DNA of 64,000 bases from Leptodactylus fallax (taxonomy: Eukaryota; Chordata; Amphibia; Anura; Leptodactylidae), in assembly GCA_947044405.1 (NCBI GenBank), contig CAMRHE010000018.1, forward strand, positions 3,286,001-3,350,000. Reading direction: 5' to 3'. The translations under genes and the position numbers were made by a program. How positions within the stretch are numbered: the first letter of the stretch is position 1; each line of letters begins with the position of its first letter. Shown here piece after piece: positions 24,240 to 37,418 of the stretch. The notes under the pieces were generated by a model that saw only the letters and a program-made list of their open reading frames with translations, made no database searches and was not told the DNA's origin.

Positions 24240-24870
24240 AATTGAATCTTCTCCTAGTCTGTGTCCTCATCTCCCACTTATACTACTGTAACGCCCTTCT
24301 CTGTGGCTTCCAAGTAATGCCGCGCACTTAATCCATCTCTCTCATTGTTTTTCATCAGTCTCTCTTTTTCCAGTTCCTTCTCTGGCTAAACCATTGCCCA
24401 GCAAATAGATTTTAAAAAGCCAACTCCGAAATAAAACGCCATCCACAAGCTATCCCCTTCATACATCTCTGAAGTTATCTCCATCCCCATATGTGATCTC
24501 TGATCCTCTCAAGACCTCCTTCTTCATTCTGCTCTTAACCACTCCTCACATAACTGCCGGCAAGATTTCTCCTGCACATCCCCCACAATCACAACCTTCA
24601 AGAGGACCATGGAGACTCACCTCTTCTGGAAAGCCTACAAATGTCAATAACCCATTTGCTACTACAACATTACTTGAACAGCTTCTCTACTGTCTCTATT
24701 CCCCTTCCTTTAGATTGTAAGCTCTTGTGGGCAGGGTCCTCTATCCCACTGTATCAGTTGGCCACTAAGTTAGTCTATTGTTCTTGTTTTTGTATTTGTG
24801 TATTTTGTGATTTGTTTGAAAACCCTCTTCAAATGTAAAGCACCATGGGATTAACACAGCTGAGCATGCA
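24240..24870 (+). pseudogene. LINE 3' end: decayed reverse-transcriptase C-terminus plus 3' UTR
   Basis: Near 24265-24315 the plus strand encodes LISHLYYCNALLCGFQ, which matches the IS-x-LDYCNALL motif near the C-terminus of CR1/L2-type LINE polyproteins. Later, at 24600-24650, KRTMETHLFWKAYKCQ and a stop match the usual FK-x-x-LKTHLFRKAY ending. After the stop come AGATTGTAAGCTCTTGTGGG and AAATGTAAAGCACCATGGGA, a 3' tail seen widely in frog genomes. Many stops and shifts lie between. Confidence 0.7.
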
Positions 24871-25558
24871 AGTATATCGGGTGGTAGTGAGGAATAGATG
24901 ACAGCGGTTTGCCAAATGCTTATTCAGCCACCTAAAATATATAGTCATCATGAAATGGGAAGACAATCAAATGTCTAATATGCATGCAGCAGCCTCCAAT
25001 CTTCTGAGAAGTCCAAGAGCTGCTTGTAAATCAAAACCAGCAGATTCCAGCCTCAGCTCAATTAACAAAAATAAAACAGTCTGAGCTAGTATGTGTATGA
25101 ATGTAGTGTGCCCCTATAAAGTGTGCCAGCAGTGTGCCACCATATAAAGTACCAGCAGTGTGTAAAGGAGCATGAACAACATTGATGACCTGCACTTCCT
25201 TAGGCCATCAATGTTACTATCCCGGGAAATATTTATTTATAAACAAAAAGGTTACTTAGCTCATAACTCATTCATCTTGGGAGCCAAATATGCCTAATCA
25301 GTATATATTATGAAAATAATTCATTGAATTTATTTTTATCGACCAGCCATACAGCAGCCTAAAGGCAATGTAGGCTTGATATGTCATTCTAAATAATAAA
25401 CCTATTTGTAATAATCCTCAATTTACTATTGTAAGAATTTCTATATGTATTATTTTGGGAAAACTGCTGAAGCAGAGCTTTAGTTGGCATTAATACTTAT
25501 ACCAAGTCAAAGGTATTGCAAGAAAAAACGTAAAACAATATAAATATAAATAAATTAC
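24871..25558. other. ZNF827 intron 5 next to exon 5, nothing recognised
   Basis: AT-rich intron with no recognisable element. Confidence 0.5.
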
Positions 25559-25783
25559 CAGAAAGCTTCATAAGAAGTTCAGATGCAGCCTTGACAGAGA
25601 TATCCTGTGTTAGTAAGTTTGGCTGTGTTTCCTGGGATTTGGCTTTTTCTGGCGTGCTTGAGCGTCGGGCCTCAGATTCATGGCTGTAGGTGTATCCAGA
25701 CTGTGGAGACAAGGAGTTGCCAAGTTCTTCATCATTAGGCTCCTCTTTAACTTTGAGAGTCAGCGGGTCTTTCTGATTTGCAG
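25559..25783 (-). CDS. ZNF827: ZNF827 internal coding exon 5 (second QDISVK module)
   Basis: The exon is 225 bases, exactly 75 codons, and is phase-symmetric: two bases complete the codon from exon 4 and one base is left for the next exon. The acceptor is TTCTCAG before 25783 and the donor is GTAATT after 25559. It encodes AANQKDPLTLKVKEEPNDEE, a region rich in serine and glutamate, and then LLTQDISVKAASELLMKLS. Each part has a counterpart in exon 4: a KVKEEP sumoylation-type motif, then the QDISVK module at the exon end. Reading on past the donor gives GNLFIF and soon a stop, which is intron. The following coding exons are not visible between here and position 1, so intron 5 is at least 25.5 kb. 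Confidence 0.95.
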
Positions 25784-28700
25784 CTGAGAAGAGAAAAGAC
25801 AGACTGGTTTTAAACAGTGGAAACATACTGAAAAAGTGTTTTAGGCGGTATTCCTAAAGACCATTAGCTTTCTTCTCATGCGCACCACATATTACAGAAA
25901 CACTCTAAGCAAAAATATTGATGGTTTCCACCTATACTAGTGAATTACTCATTCCATTCCTTTTGTTGCCCCATGTGACCTGTCCAAATCATTCCGACTC
26001 TTATGTGTGTATCAGAAGTCTCTCTGTGCCTTTATATGAGACTCATTTTGAGGATCTTATAAGAATGCACAATAAAAATGACTTCTGGCCCACACATAAG
26101 ACACCGTACAATTCCAATATCCTGATTTAATGTCACATACTACACATGAAGATTGGAAAAGAGTGGATAATTCACTACTAAAATTCTTGGCAAGAAAACT
26201 AATACCACTACTATTTACCTTATGCACATTACCGTTGTAGGAAACTAAAACCATTGTGCTGGGAGTGCCTCCATGTGAATGGAGACCAGTCACAATAATA
26301 ATTATGAGTGTTGATTTGTTTGCAGTCATACTGAAGGTTTTTTTTTTCCTAATAACTATTGTACATATTGTTGAGATATCATCATTATTTCCCCTTGTTC
26401 AAGAGACTAAAAGACAAGTGTTTGGGTGAGATGCAATGATGTTAAGGAAATAGAGGGGGGCTAGAGGGAGAAAATCTGCAAAGAAAACTATGAAGAAACA
26501 CAGAGAGATGAATCAACACTGTATATACATTGTGCAATCCATTTATATGAAAATGCAAATGTGTCAACTGAAAATGAGCTGAATGGCTCATTTCTGTAGC
26601 CACCAATAACTTGTCATTGCAAAACACAATAGTGTAAAAAGTAATTTGGTGCATGTCACTTAAAGCGTGCCTTCAGTTATAAACAACTTTGCATAAATGA
26701 ATAGTACTGGTGAATATAACAAACTTTGTAATGTATCTTTCGACACTGCTATATCTTTAAGATAAGACACTACACTGCACAGAATGATGCATTAAATCCC
26801 CTCCCCTCTACATGGAGTTCTGTGTGTGAGGTGAATACAGATGGATCTCTATGTAAACAATGATCGGAGATAAGGAGGACAAGTAGCCTAAAAACAAGAG
26901 CAAGAGACAGATTTCCTTAATAAGATGTATTACAAATTTTCTTATATTCAAATGCACTACTCATGTATTAAAAGGTTATAGTGAGACAGCCTATGGCCAT
27001 GTGATGGACACACAGATGCACAGCTTGTTACAGTCACAGCACAGTAATCAGAGTTCAGTCTTGTAACGAGCTGTACACCTCTGTGTCTGTCACATGACCA
27101 TGGACTGTCTATTACTTGACCAAAGACTGGTTTTTATCCACTGGAAACAATGAATGACAACAAGCAGAGATCTAGAAAATGGTGAGGAATTGCTACAGAA
27201 AGCATAATGGAAAATGGTATATCAGTATATCTTTTTATTAAACAATAATATTTATTTGCTTAAACTGGATGACCCCTTTAAGAATATTACACCCCTTTTT
27301 TGATTCAGTACTTATAACTATGTAACACTGTGGTTTTAGAAAGTTCAATATATAATGCGCAGTAGATAAGTATGTGTATAAAACAAACATACCAACGTGT
27401 CCATAAAACCCCAAAAGACTATAACACTAATGGGCCATCTTTAGCCTTCTACTCTTTTCATACCAACTTAAAATCTCAAGCACAGATTCGACTGATGCTA
27501 GGTTCACAGTTATGTTCGGGTTTCCGTTTATCAGGTCCGCTTGGGGACCCGATGAATGGAAACCTAATTCACTTAAAGTGGTAACCCACGGACCCTATAG
27601 ACTATAATGGGGTGGATTTGGATACAGAAAACCGCAAAAGGAGACTCCAAACTCTGAAGTTCAGGTCACACTTCTTCTTTATTGACAAAATCCCTGTTAA
27701 ATGTATCCATTCATTTTAATTTGCACATGTACGTGCCCTAACCAATATGCAGTCAAGGCACTTAAAACGTGGAAAAAGCAGAAGCCAAACCACAATGATT
27801 TTACTAGATCTAAACATACTTCAGATAAGTGCTAGATATAATAATATCATATACATACAGAATGAACAGTTCATCCATGATTTTTATAAAGTAGAACATT
27901 ACTGAAATGGCTTTAAAGTGAATTATGCTAATAGTGTAGTAATAATTCACTACATTTTGCAAAGTTACGTTGCAGGCAAACAGTGAGCACATCCTGGGCA
28001 AGAACAGTAATTGTGCAGCATCTGCAGGCCTAGGAAGAAGGTCTGATGCTCCTGTGGAAATGAAAAGTCATTGTGACTTGGACAAGACAAAATGTAAAGT
28101 CTAATATGATCTCCTTGGGCTTTGTCCAATGTAATATGTCACACAGAGTGTGTATTCAATTTGCAACAGAAGCCAAGGGTTGAAACACTAAATTGTAATA
28201 AAAGTCTTCCTGAACTATTTGAGCCTATGGCTTATAATCACGTTTGGACCATTGTCAGTATTTAATCAAATTCTGCCCATTCGATCAGCACTTTAATGAT
28301 TAAAACTCTTACAGTTTCTATCTGAGAATGTATTACCCTTGTTTTTAAAACCTGTATATATTTTTCCTCATCTGTTTTTATTTTTGGATTATAGACTTTT
28401 TTTGTTCTGTCTCCTGTACACGATCAGCCATCCTGCCCAAACCACTGTTCTGTTAACAGCAGAGATTTGCTTTGTAGCAGCCACGTAAACCATAAGAACC
28501 AGTTTTCGGGAGGTGGCTTACTTGAGGAATTTATGAATTCCCCTATGCCAGGTTTCCAGGATGAAAATGTTTCAAACATTTGTAGCTTTTCATTCTTTTA
28601 CACTGCAGTTGCCACGGATGAGGCTTGGAGGTAGGTCCAACAAAAGTACTTTTTAAAGGGGTTATCCAGGGACTTGAAATTTACTTACCTGGTCCGCACT

Positions 28701-29059
28701 TTTGTTGCATCTGGACCTGGTGGTCCAGAGCTGGTTCCAACTTCAGGTCATAACCAGTTCCAGTCCCCCAGGTCACTCAGCCACCTTCCTCCTATCTTGT
28801 TTGCACAGATAATTTCCTGTGCTGTGGAGGCTGGCTTTACTATAGACAGATTTATTATAGTCACCATAGAGCCACTGTCCATACAGGAGATGCTGAGAAT
28901 TCAGGTAGTCGGAGTAGGGGCGGGGGGGGGGTCACATCATATGACCATGGGCCAATATAGATTGCATACTTCAGAAATCTAGGAGGTTGGCAAGAGAATT
29001 ACCTGTACTACACTATAGGAACATTTTTACTGTGTATTGATCAGATGACATATTATATA
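25784..29059. other. ZNF827 intron 4, distal part: repeats, no gene
   Basis: It contains a TTAA-bounded palindromic element at 26660-27281, a one-ended GCTAGGTTCAC-family fragment from 27497, and a TTAAAGGGGTTATCCAGG terminus at 28653. The segment after 28653 is GC-richer. No exon was seen. Confidence 0.55.
26660..27281. repeat. TTAA-bounded palindromic element
   Basis: It begins TTAAAGCGTGCCTTCAGTT and ends CCAGTT-like sequence in inverted form before TTAA at 27278. Its core, 26984-27110, is a clearer palindrome: GACAGCCTATGGCCATGTGA mirrored by TCACATGACCATGGACTGTC. The outer ends match only loosely. Confidence 0.5.
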
Positions 29060-30677
<1,618 letters not shown>

Positions 30678-30939
30678 TATTGATATTTAACATACTGCAC
30701 ATTTATATGTCCAGAGAGTGTTAAATCCAGACAGTGACAGTGTTAATATAAGAACTGTACCTGTTTTGCAAGCAGCATAAATTGTCGAAAATACTTCACT
30801 ATTCTACGTTCAGCAGATAATATATTTCCCACAGCAGCAAAGAGTTATGTTACACATAACTTGACAGTCCAGTGCACTTCCTGTGCATTCTTTGGTGTAT
30901 TCTAGAATTCATATATATGGTGCAATCTTTAAGGTTATA

Positions 30940-32588
30940 CAGTCATATGAAAAAGTTTGGGCACCCCTATTAATCTTAATCATTTTTAGTTCTAAATATT
31001 TGGGTGTTTGCAACAGCCATTTCAATTTGATATATCTAATAACTGATGGACACAGTAATATTTCAGGATTGAAATGAGGTTTATTGTACTAACAGAAAAT
31101 GTGCAATATGCATTAAACCAAAATTTGACCGGTGCAAAAGTATGGGCACCTCAACAGAAAAGTGACATTAATATTTAGTAGATCCTCCTTTTGCAAAAAT
31201 AACAGCCTCTAGTCGCTTCCTGTAGCTTTTAATCAGTTCCTGGATCCTGGATGAAGGTATTTTTGACCATTCCTCTTTACAAAACAATTCCAGTTCAGTT
31301 AAGTTTGATGGTCGCCGAGCATGGACAGCCCGCTTCAAATTATCCCACAGATGTTCAATGATATTCAGGTCTGGGGACTGGGATGGCCATTCCAGAACAT
31401 TGTAATTGTTCCTCTGCATGAATGCCTGAGTAGATTTGGAGCTGTGTTTTGGATCATTGTCTTGCTGAAATATCCATCCCCGGCGTAACTTCAAATTCGT
31501 CACTGATTCTTGTACATTATTCTCAAGAATCTGCTGATACTGAGTTGAATCCATGCGACCCTCAACTTTAACAAGATTCCCGATGCCGGCATTGGCCACA
31601 CAGCCCCAAAGCATGATGGAACCTCCACCAAATTTTACAGTGGGTAGCAAGTGTTTTTCTTGGAATGCTGTGTTTTTTGGACACCATGCATAACGCCTTT
31701 TTGTATGACCAAACAACTCAATCTTTGTTTCATCAGTCCACAGGACCTTCTTCCAAAATGAAGCTGGCTTGTCCAAATGTGCTTTTGCATACCTCAGGCG
31801 ACTCTGTTTGTGGCGTGCTTTCAGAAACGGCTTCTTTCGCATCACTCTCCCATACAGCTTCTCCTTGTGCAAAGTGTGCTGTATTGTTGACCGATGCACA
31901 GTGACACCATCTGCAGCAAGATGATGCTGCAGCTCTTTGGAGGTGGTCTGTGGATTGTCCTTGACTGTTCTCACCATTCTTCTTCTCTGCCTTTCTGATA
32001 TTTTTCTTGGCCTGCCACTTCTGGGCTTAACAAGAACTGTCCCTGTGGTCTTCCATTTCCTTACTATGTTCCACACAGTGGAAACTGACAGGTTAAATCT
32101 CTGAGACAACTTTTTGTATCCTTCCCCTGAACAACTATGTTGAACAATCTTTGTTTTCAGATCATTTGAGAGTTGTTTTGAGGAGCCCATGATGCCACTC
32201 TTCAGAGGAGATTCAAATAGGAGAACAACTTGCAATTGGCCACCTTAAATATCTTTTCTCATGATTGGATACACCTGGCTATGAAGTTCAAAGCTCAGTG
32301 AGGTTACAAAACCAATTTTGTGCTTCAGTAAGTCAGTAAAAAGTAGTTAGGAGTATTCAAATCAATAAAATGATAAGGGTACCCAAATTTTTGCATCGGT
32401 CAAATTTTGGTTCAATGCATATTGCACATTTTCTGTTAGCACAATAAACCTCATTTCAATCCTGAAATATTACTGTGTCCATCAGTTATTAGATATATCA
32501 AATTGAAATGGCTGTTGCAAACACCCAAATATTTAGAACTAAAAATGATTAAGATTAATAGGGGTGCCCAAACTTTTTCATATGACTG
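30940..32588 (-). mobile_element. Tc1-like DD34E transposon, very young copy
   Basis: TA flanks at 30938-30939 and 32589-32590. The inverted repeats start CAGTCATATGAAAAAGTTTG and are identical over roughly the outer 165 bases by eye. The first differences appear near the inner end. An inner direct-repeat motif, GTGCAAAAGTATGGGCACC, is at about 31132-31150 and, diverged, on the right at about 32379-32400. The IR/DR layout is the same as in the neighbour at 29060, but the family is different. It is inserted about 260 bases from that element. Confidence 0.93.
31168..32190 (-). CDS. Tc1 transposase (DD34E), intact 340 residues
   Basis: I chose the start at MGSSKQLSNDLKTK (32190). From there the protein is 340 residues, the usual Tc1 length. 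An in-frame methionine 15 codons earlier lacks family similarity. The DNA-binding region (1-110) contains GYKKLSQRFNLSVSTVWNIV, and the GRPRK AT-hook-like linker is at 59-63. The catalytic residues are D153 in LWTDETK, D244 in QQDNDPKH and E279 in DLNIIEHLW, giving DD34E. The frame has no defect. The C-terminus, AVIFAKGGSTKY, resembles that of the family 1 copies, to which it is related but not identical. It lies in ZNF827 intron 4, on the same strand as the gene. Confidence 0.93.
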   Translation of the reverse strand: MGSSKQLSNDLKTKIVQHSCSGEGYKKLSQRFNLSVSTVWNIVRKWKTTGTVLVKPRSGRPRKISERQRRRMVRTVKDNPQTTSKELQHHLAADGVTVHRSTIQHTLHKEKLYGRVMRKKPFLKARHKQSRLRYAKAHLDKPASFWKKVLWTDETKIELFGHTKRRYAWCPKNTAFQEKHLLPTVKFGGGSIMLWGCVANAGIGNLVKVEGRMDSTQYQQILENNVQESVTNLKLRRGWIFQQDNDPKHSSKSTQAFMQRNNYNVLEWPSQSPDLNIIEHLWDNLKRAVHARRPSNLTELELFCKEEWSKIPSSRIQELIKSYRKRLEAVIFAKGGSTKY

Positions 32589-32762
32589 TACTTCATGGCT
32601 GTTCATTGGCATGCATTACATTATTATATTTTCAGAAAAACATTCCCATAATTTGCCAAATGTATCTATGTTTAGACCGGTCACAATCAATCACATACAA
32701 CCTTGTAGTTCACTGCCATTTAGGCTTCCCATTCTATCAAGCTGACATTACTTACAGATATA

Positions 32763-32765
<3 letters not shown>

Positions 32766-32796
<31 letters not shown>
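32766..32796. repeat. GT microsatellite
   Basis: A pure GT run abuts the truncated end of the next Tc1 copy. Confidence 0.92.
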
Positions 32797-32797
<1 letters not shown>

Positions 32798-34022
32798 TTG
32801 GTTTAAGCCATTTATTGTCAAACTTCTGTGTTTTCTCTTTTTAAATCATAATGACAACCAAAAACATCAAAATTACCCTGTTCAAAAGTTCACATACCCC
32901 AGTTCTTAATACCGTGTATTGCCCCCTCTAACATCAATGACAGCTTGAAGTCTTTTGTGGTAGTTGTGGATGAGGCTCTTTATTTTCTCAGATGGTAAAA
33001 CTGCCCATTCTTCTTGGCAAAAAGTCTCCAGTTCCTGTAAATTCCTGGGCTGTCTTGCATGTACTGCGTGCTTGAGATCTCCCCAGAGTGGCTCAATGAT
33101 ATTGAGGTCAGAAGACTGAGATGGACACTCCAGAACCTTCACTTTCTTCTGCTGTAGCCAATGACAGGTCGACTTGGCCTTGTGTTTTGAATCGTAGTCA
33201 TGTTGGAACGTCCAAGTACGTACGTCCCATGCGCAGCTTCCTGGCTGATGAGTGCAAATTTGCCTCTAGTATTTTCTGATAACGTGCTACATTCATCTTT
33301 CCTTCAACTTTGACCAAGTTTCCTGTGCCTTTGAAGCTCACACATCGCCACATCATCAGTGATCCACCTCCGTACTTTACAGTAGGAATGGTGTTCCTTT
33401 CATCATAGCCCTTGTTCACACCTCTCCAAATGTAACGTTTATGGTTGTGGCCAAAAAGTTTGATTTTTGTCGTATCACTCCAAGTTACCTTGTTCCAGAA
33501 GTTTTGAGGCTTGTCTCTGTGCTGTTGGGCGTATTGAAGGCGAGATTTTTTGTGGCATTTGCGCAGTAAAGGCTTTCTTCTGGCAACTCGACCATGCAGC
33601 CCATTTTTCTTCAAGTGCCTCCTTATTGTGCATCTTGAAACAGCCACACCGATAGTTTTCAGAGAGTCCTGTATTTCAGCTGATGTTATGTGTGGGTTTT
33701 TCTTTGCATCCCGAACAATTTTCTGGGCAGTTGTGGCCGAAATTTGGGTTGGTCTACCTGACCGTGGTTTGGTTTCTGGGCATGTTATCAGGCCAAAAAT
33801 CACCAGGGTTCTGTATGTGAACTTTTGAACAGGGTCATTTTGATGTTTTTGGTTGTCATTATGATTTAAAAAGAGAAAACACAGAAGTTTGACAATAAAT
33901 GGCTTCAACCAACCACTAACCATGAGTGGAGAAAAATTTTTTGTGTTATCATTCATATTCTCTGAAAAAAGGCCAAAAAACAAAAAAATCTGCCGGGGTA
34001 TGTAAACTTTTTAGCACAACTG
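32793..34022 (-). mobile_element. Tc1-like transposon, deleted and end-truncated (family 1, copy 2)
   Basis: The right end, at 34022, is complete: it carries CTTTTTAGCACAACTG-type sequence and is followed by TA. The left end begins only at GTGGTTGGTTTAAGCC, so the outer 107 bases present in the copy at 4754 are missing and a GT repeat takes their place. Inside, it shares with that copy the junction from the inner terminal repeat into ATAACATGCCCAGAAA and then the linker region, so the same N-terminal coding segment is absent from both. Confidence 0.9.
32906..33825 (-). pseudogene. Tc1 transposase pseudogene (catalytic part)
   Basis: The reading starts near KPRSGRPTQI and runs through GLHGRVARRKPLLRKCHKKS. 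It keeps the first Asp but reads WSDTTK where WSDETK is usual. GGGSLMMWRC has Arg in place of the family's Gly, a change shared with the copy at 5002-5857. Four extra bases (ACGT repeated, near 33216-33223) shift the frame after RKLRMGRT. The second catalytic block is also damaged: it reads HDYDSKH for HDNDPKH. The last part, [15 protein letters not shown] to VRGGNTRY, is open. The N-terminal DNA-binding domain is missing. Confidence 0.88.
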
Positions 34023-34024
34023 TA

Positions 34025-37000
34025 GTATAGCAATCTATATAGTGATCAAAGTCATATGATTTACAAGGAATTTTAAGAAAGGAAAGGAATAACACGCTCT
34101 AGTACCATCTTCTGGAAGGTAGATCCCTATAGATCAATGCCTGATTTTCTATGAAACGTAGAGACAATGGGACAAATTTATTAAGATTGGCATATTGTAC
34201 ACCAGTCTTAATAAATGGCCCAAATGGTGTGGGTTAAGGGAGATTTATGAAGAGGCTTTGGCATGCCAGAAAACTGGAGAATTATAATAAATCTGTTGGT
34301 ATGAGGCGCAGATGCCTTGGCTCACTTTGATCTGTCCACATTTGCACTATATGGCAGGGGAGGCACACATCTGGCACAAGAAAGGTCCTTGCAGCAAACA
34401 TGCACCTCAATATCATCCCTCTATGCCAGTTTTCTGGCCTAAAGGGAATGATGAATTTGCCCCAGTGTCTGGGTTTAAAGCAAAACCAGAACATCTCTTC
34501 CAAAAGGAAAAGATACCCATCCACAGACAGTTTTTTTGGGGTTATTGCTTCTCTTCAGTGCAGAAGCAGGGCACTAGTTTGGCAGCTTGGTAGAGAGGTG
34601 GATCAGAAAGGGTACTATGTCTCCTTAGGGAGACCACCTTTGTAAGCCACCTTATGGTGTATAGTGTCTAACAGACCATGCATGCTCTACTAGAAATTCT
34701 GGGAAAGGAATACGCAAATAAGTTAAGAGCCAGATGTGTCACCACTACTAAGTAAGGAGGGCACAAACTATCATTCAAATCACACATCATGGCTGCAGTG
34801 CTTTGCTGGTTGCTTATGAATCTAATGCATAAGGAAAGATGGGCAAGATGGAAATCTGCCCAGCGGTCCTACCCACTGGGCTCAATCTAAATCTGCAATT
34901 GTTAGATTTTGCTGTAACACTGTAAATGAAGAATAACAGAATGTACAATGTTGAAGAGTGTAATGTTATATTCACACCCCCTCATAGCTGATGCACGCAT
35001 GACTAAAAAAGGAACTTCTGTACATGACTGGATATTGACTGAGGATATAAAAATAGATTAAGGGAACAAACAGAGGAAGGATATAACAATTACCAGAGAA
35101 AGCATCAGGTCATGTTTTAGGTCAAAGAGTAAATGGAAAAAATATCAGGACTGAACTGTTTCTTTAATTTAATTTTATTAAAAAAAAGTCGGCAAGCAAA
35201 GCCATATTTGATAGTCTGTCATGTAGATTCCCGCATTCCAAACAAGCAAAGTAAAGTATTGACCCAGGGGGCAACCTACAATCTGCGAGTGCTTTCACAA
35301 CATAGCTGAGGTGAAATATACTGCATTCTAAGAGGATTAAACCAAAATATACACAACTTCAGCAACATGTACCAATGACACGACTACAACAACTTGTAAC
35401 ATATCAGCTGCCATCATATGTCAGCTACTTGGCCTATAAGCAGAGCTATATACTGTAAGTCCATTTGACTAGAAGATTTCAGAAGTCCAAACATGGGCAC
35501 AATCTCTTCTCAAAGTGGATTTGTCATCAGTCAGTGTTGCCCGTGTAGGAGCTACACAGACAACTCTATTTTTCTATTAGCCAAAAGGGTACACAAATAG
35601 ATTGTGCAGGTGATAGGAGGTATATACTGGACATAAACTACAGTATCAGTCTGGTGTATGTATAAGGACATTGTTCCCCTCGTGCAGGTACTCAGCACCC
35701 AACTATTAAATACAGCTGAGAGGCAAAGGGGGGGGGGGGAGCACAATCCTCATGAATGCACCGGACTCAAAGTATGTGTCTGGTATATTCTTAACACTCC
35801 TAGTAGCCAAACTAGACAGTAATTAGAATTTGTGCCCTTTGGGCCAATATGAGAAAGCAGCGGTCCCTTTTTGATGCCACCTCTATATTCCCCTACCCCT
35901 ACTATGGAGAATGTTTCTTACTCTTGTATCTAGTACTTTATATCACACATACTTCTCCATTATTACTTGTTACTTTTAGGTTGGCTAATGAAGCAAATCC
36001 TAATACTGCACAATGCTTAGTACAGATCATTATGTTACACAGCATATTCACGTAATATATCATATTTTGTGTATTACATATTGCTCCTGAGAACCTTACT
36101 ACTTTATATAATATCATCATCATGCAGATTTATGTGCTTTTGAATACGATTTAGAATTGTGTGAGAGGGGCATGTTCTTCTCTTGGTAAGTATTCTTCAT
36201 TTCCTTTTTAACTTTTGTTTAGATTTACAATAATGTATGCATGTTTTTATACTTTTGAATTTGGTCTCAATTGTCATGTCTTGATGGCAGTTCACACCTA
36301 TACATAGGGCAGCGTACTCTGATGCCAGATCCATTACAAATGCCATTCTCTGGACCTTTCATAGACTTACTGAAGAGCACAACCATTCCGATGCATAGGC
36401 TGGATGTTCTAAAAGTACTTGGAGGCTCACCCATGTAAACAAATATTGCTTAGGAATTACTCACTCCACAGCTCTAATTTTCACGTGTCAAATGCCCATG
36501 AAAAATGGACATATTGGTCAGTTTTTGGTCTTCTTCACAGTACAGTGAAGTTTGTTCTTTGAACGGCCATAACACGGCTATTTTAAAACCATTTTTTTAA
36601 CCATCAAAACAGACAAATAAAGGACATGTCAGTTTTTTTGATAGACTGTTTTCACTGTCCATTGAACAAATACCCACAGACTTTTATGGGTTTTAAAACC
36701 GGACATCACATGGCCATTTATCACTGTCAAGTAGGCACTGTGGTAGGCTCTATTCACATTTGCATCAGAAGCACGGTTTTGTGGTATCTTACAGAAACAT
36801 TAGTGCTGCATACAATGCTACACAATGATGGACACTGTTGAAACCCAGACTCCACTATAAGTAATTTGGGTACATTGAGCTGCGCTGGTGTGACACGGAT
36901 GGAAGAGTGTAGTCAATCCTAATATACAGCAGCTATAACACAGATGTGAAGAGAGTCTAAGCAGTTTATCTTTACTAGATATAACATTATATATTTCTCT

Positions 37001-37046
37001 TCTGATATTGTCCTCAAGGCTTTGATTTATCTCCATCCCATCTGTT
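34025..37046. other. ZNF827 intron 4, no gene
   Basis: A repeat at about 34168-34470 (GGGACAAATTTATTAAGATT) is related to a segment at about 61770-61860. A G run is at about 35729-35739. A region at about 36480-36720 resembles frog MITE sequence with AAAACCGGACATCACATGGC. No exon was seen. Confidence 0.5.
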
Positions 37047-37418
37047 TTAAAGAGGACTTGGTACCAGACCCGACAAACCTAATGACATACATCATCTGTC
37101 ACCCTGAGTATTTTGGGGTTTTGTTTTTCCAAATCCATTCAGCAATTCCACATATGTAAGCCCTTTTAGTGTAGATGCCAAGTGGGCAGTAACACTGTGT
37201 GAAATACAGCACACAGAGACCCTGACCCCAGAGAAACCATAATGTTACTGCCCACTTGGCTACTATACCCTAGTCTGCATCAATGCTAAAAGAGCTTTTA
37301 TCTTTGGAATAGCTGAATGGATTTAGACACACAAAACTCCAAAATGCTCAGGGTGACAGCGCCTAACAGGTAGCATATATCATTGCACTTTACAGATCTG
37401 GTGACAGATACTCTTTAA
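37047..37418. repeat. TTAA-bounded palindromic element
   Basis: It begins TTAAAGAGGACTTGGTACCA and ends with the inverted TTAAAGAGTATCTGTCACCA. The interior is palindromic too: CTGTCACCCTGAGTATTTTG is mirrored by AAAATGCTCAGGGTGACAG, and GCCAAGTGGGCAGTAACA by TGTTACTGCCCACTTGGC. It has no coding capacity. Confidence 0.75.

Noticed and set aside
25497..25558. Extension of the ZNF827 exon 5 frame into GNLFIF and beyond
   Set aside because: A good donor (GTAATT) follows 25559 in the phase that the family requires, so the extension is intron.
31168..32235. Upstream start giving a 355-residue transposase
   Set aside because: Starting at the second methionine gives exactly 340 residues with family-like sequence. 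The extra 15 codons do not look coding.
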